A stretch of DNA of 5,284 bases from Bradyrhizobium sp. Its GTDB lineage: Bacteria; Pseudomonadota; Alphaproteobacteria; Rhizobiales; Xanthobacteraceae. The first letter of the stretch is position 1, and every line of letters begins with the position of its first letter. The position numbers and the translations under genes were made by a program. This document shows positions 4,292-5,284 of the stretch, one piece after another. Location: the NCBI GenBank assembly GCA_019243075.1, contig JAFAUV010000332.1:1-5284 (forward strand). The letters run 5' to 3'. Below the pieces are notes generated by a model. The model made no database searches, was not told where the DNA came from, and was given only the letters and a program-made list of their open reading frames with translations.

Positions 4292-5284
4292 ATGCGAAGC
4301 GCGTCGGGAGGCCCCCGCGTCCTGTTGAGACGGCTTCGCGAGACCATGGCGGAGCAGGTCTCGGCGCAGGAGCGGCTCGACAAGATCGTGGTGCTGATCG
4401 CCGCCAACATGGTGGCGGAGGTCTGCTCCTGCTACGTGCTGCGCGTCGACAACACGCTCGAGCTCTACGCCACCGAGGGTCTCAACCGCGACGCCGTGCA
4501 CCGCACCGTGCTGAGCGCCCATGAAGGCCTGGTCGGTCTGGTCGCGAGCGAAGCCACGCCCCTCAATCTCTCCGACGCCCAGAGCCACCCGGCCTTCTCG
4601 TTCCGCCCCGAGACCGGCGAAGAAATCTATCACTCCTTCCTCGGCGTGCCGATCCTGCGCGCCGGCAACACGCTCGGCGTGCTGGTGGTGCAGAACCGCG
4701 CCAAGCGGACCTATGTCGAGGAGGAGCTCGAGGCCCTGCAGACCACCGCGATGGTGCTGGCGGAGCTGATCGCCTCCGGCGAATTGTCCTCGCTGGCACA
4801 GCCGGGGGCCGAACCCGCGGCGCGGCATTCGATGCAGAAGACCGGGGCCATCCTGTCCGACGGCATCGCGCTCGGCCATGTCGTGCTGCACGAGCCGCGC
4901 GTCGTCATCAACAATTACATCGCCGAGGACCTGCCGAAGGAGATCAAGCGGCTCGACGCGGCCCTCGCCAAGCTGCGCTCGGATCTCGACCGCATGCTGG
5001 AGCGCGGCGACGTCGCCGAGGGCGGCGAGCATCGCGACGTGCTGGAAGCCTACCGCATGTTCGCCAACGACCAGGGCTGGTCGCACAAGCTGCATGAAGC
5101 GGTCGCCACCGGCCTCACCGCGGAAGCCGCGGTCGAACGCGTGCAGTCCGACACCCGCGCCCGCATGCTGCGCTCGACCGACCCCTACCTGCGCGACCGC
5201 TTGCACGATCTGGAAGATCTCGGCTTCCGCCTGATGCGCCAGCTCGTCGGCCAGGATCACGCGCCCTCGCGCGATTCGCTGCCC
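4292..5284 (+). CDS. ptsP: Phosphoenolpyruvate-protein phosphotransferase PtsP (EI-Ntr), N-terminal part, 3' end beyond window
   Basis: EI-Ntr is the first enzyme of the nitrogen phosphotransferase relay. It takes phosphate from PEP and passes it to NPr and then EIIA-Ntr, which regulate nitrogen, carbon and potassium functions in the cytoplasm. The frame stays open for 331 codons to the window end. Residues about 19-163 form a GAF sensor domain (LDKIVVLIAANMVAEVCSCY; HEGLVGLVA; FLGVPILRAGNTLGVLVVQN). A linker follows, and then the helical N-terminal PEP-utilising domain from about 184 (GIALGHVVLH, later EAYRMFANDQGW and ERVQSDTRARM). The GAF domain separates PtsP from sugar-type enzyme I. In Sinorhizobium meliloti this domain is reported to sense glutamine. 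The phosphorylated His and the PEP-binding barrel lie past the window, so activity cannot be confirmed here. lysC is upstream across a 320-base gap. Confidence 0.95.
   Translation, partial: MRSASGGPRVLLRRLRETMAEQVSAQERLDKIVVLIAANMVAEVCSCYVLRVDNTLELYATEGLNRDAVHRTVLSAHEGLVGLVASEATPLNLSDAQSHPAFSFRPETGEEIYHSFLGVPILRAGNTLGVLVVQNRAKRTYVEEELEALQTTAMVLAELIASGELSSLAQPGAEPAARHSMQKTGAILSDGIALGHVVLHEPRVVINNYIAEDLPKEIKRLDAALAKLRSDLDRMLERGDVAEGGEHRDVLEAYRMFANDQGWSHKLHEAVATGLTAEAAVERVQSDTRARMLRSTDPYLRDRLHDLEDLGFRLMRQLVGQDHAPSRDSLP

Larger units (their letters stand above)
4224..4328 (+). other. Possible upstream overlapping leader ORF of ptsP (34 codons)
   Basis: An ATG at 4224 has GGAGGG (4208-4213) 10 bases ahead, almost the same arrangement as at ptsP itself. 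The frame runs 34 codons through the leader hairpin and past the ptsP ATG, in a different frame, to a TGA at 4326-4328. The peptide begins MVARNSTCARPP and matches nothing I recognise. Ribosomes reading it would open the 4243-4270 hairpin and stop 34 bases inside ptsP, so it could tune ptsP translation. It may also be chance in GC-rich DNA. Confidence 0.22.

Noticed and set aside
4096..4524. Plus-strand frame of 142 codons crossing the lysC-ptsP gap into ptsP
   Set aside because: No ribosome site precedes its starts, it is rich in Arg/Gly, and it overlaps the well-supported ptsP frame for over 200 bases.
3968..5260. Minus-strand open frame of 430 codons opposite ptsP
   Set aside because: It is low-complexity, rich in His/Gln/Arg/Gly, lies opposite a clear GAF/PEP-utilising protein, and has no recognisable fold.

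Overview
The window looks like chromosomal core DNA of a GC-rich alphaproteobacterium, most likely the Bradyrhizobium/Rhodopseudomonas/Nitrobacter group. This rests on strong G/C bias at third codon positions, the recognisable protein families, the lysC-ptsP order, and a short palindromic repeat of a kind I associate from memory with Bradyrhizobium intergenic regions. I see no transposase, integrase, tRNA, rRNA or CRISPR array, and no gene whose codon use differs from its neighbours.

Layout. Bases 1-1220 (+): the 3' part of a nitrilase-superfamily amidase (Nit type), whose stop overlaps the start of a small Cys-containing DUF1178 protein by ATGA. Bases 1221-1314: a convergent intergenic spacer carrying a palindromic repeat. 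Bases 1315-2549 (-): a two-gene unit, with a two-TM bacterial PH-domain membrane protein first and ubiG 11 bases after it. Bases 2550-2717: a divergent control region for that unit and lysC. Bases 2718-3971 (+): lysC, aspartate kinase, with a candidate internal start for a separate regulatory subunit. Bases 3972-4291: a 320-base gap rich in hairpins, with a candidate promoter and a possible short leader ORF. Bases 4292-5284 (+): the first 331 codons of ptsP, enzyme I of the nitrogen phosphotransferase system, open to the window end.

How the genes fit together. Most are housekeeping: damaged-metabolite repair (Nit amidase), ubiquinone O-methylation (UbiG), entry into the aspartate family of amino acids (LysC), and nitrogen/carbon signalling (PtsP). 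The most meaningful pairing is lysC next to ptsP, because EI-Ntr has been reported to interact physically with aspartokinase in Bradyrhizobium japonicum. I do not see a wholly new system. The items most worth a second look are the internal LysC start, the structured ptsP leader, and the repeat between the convergent genes.
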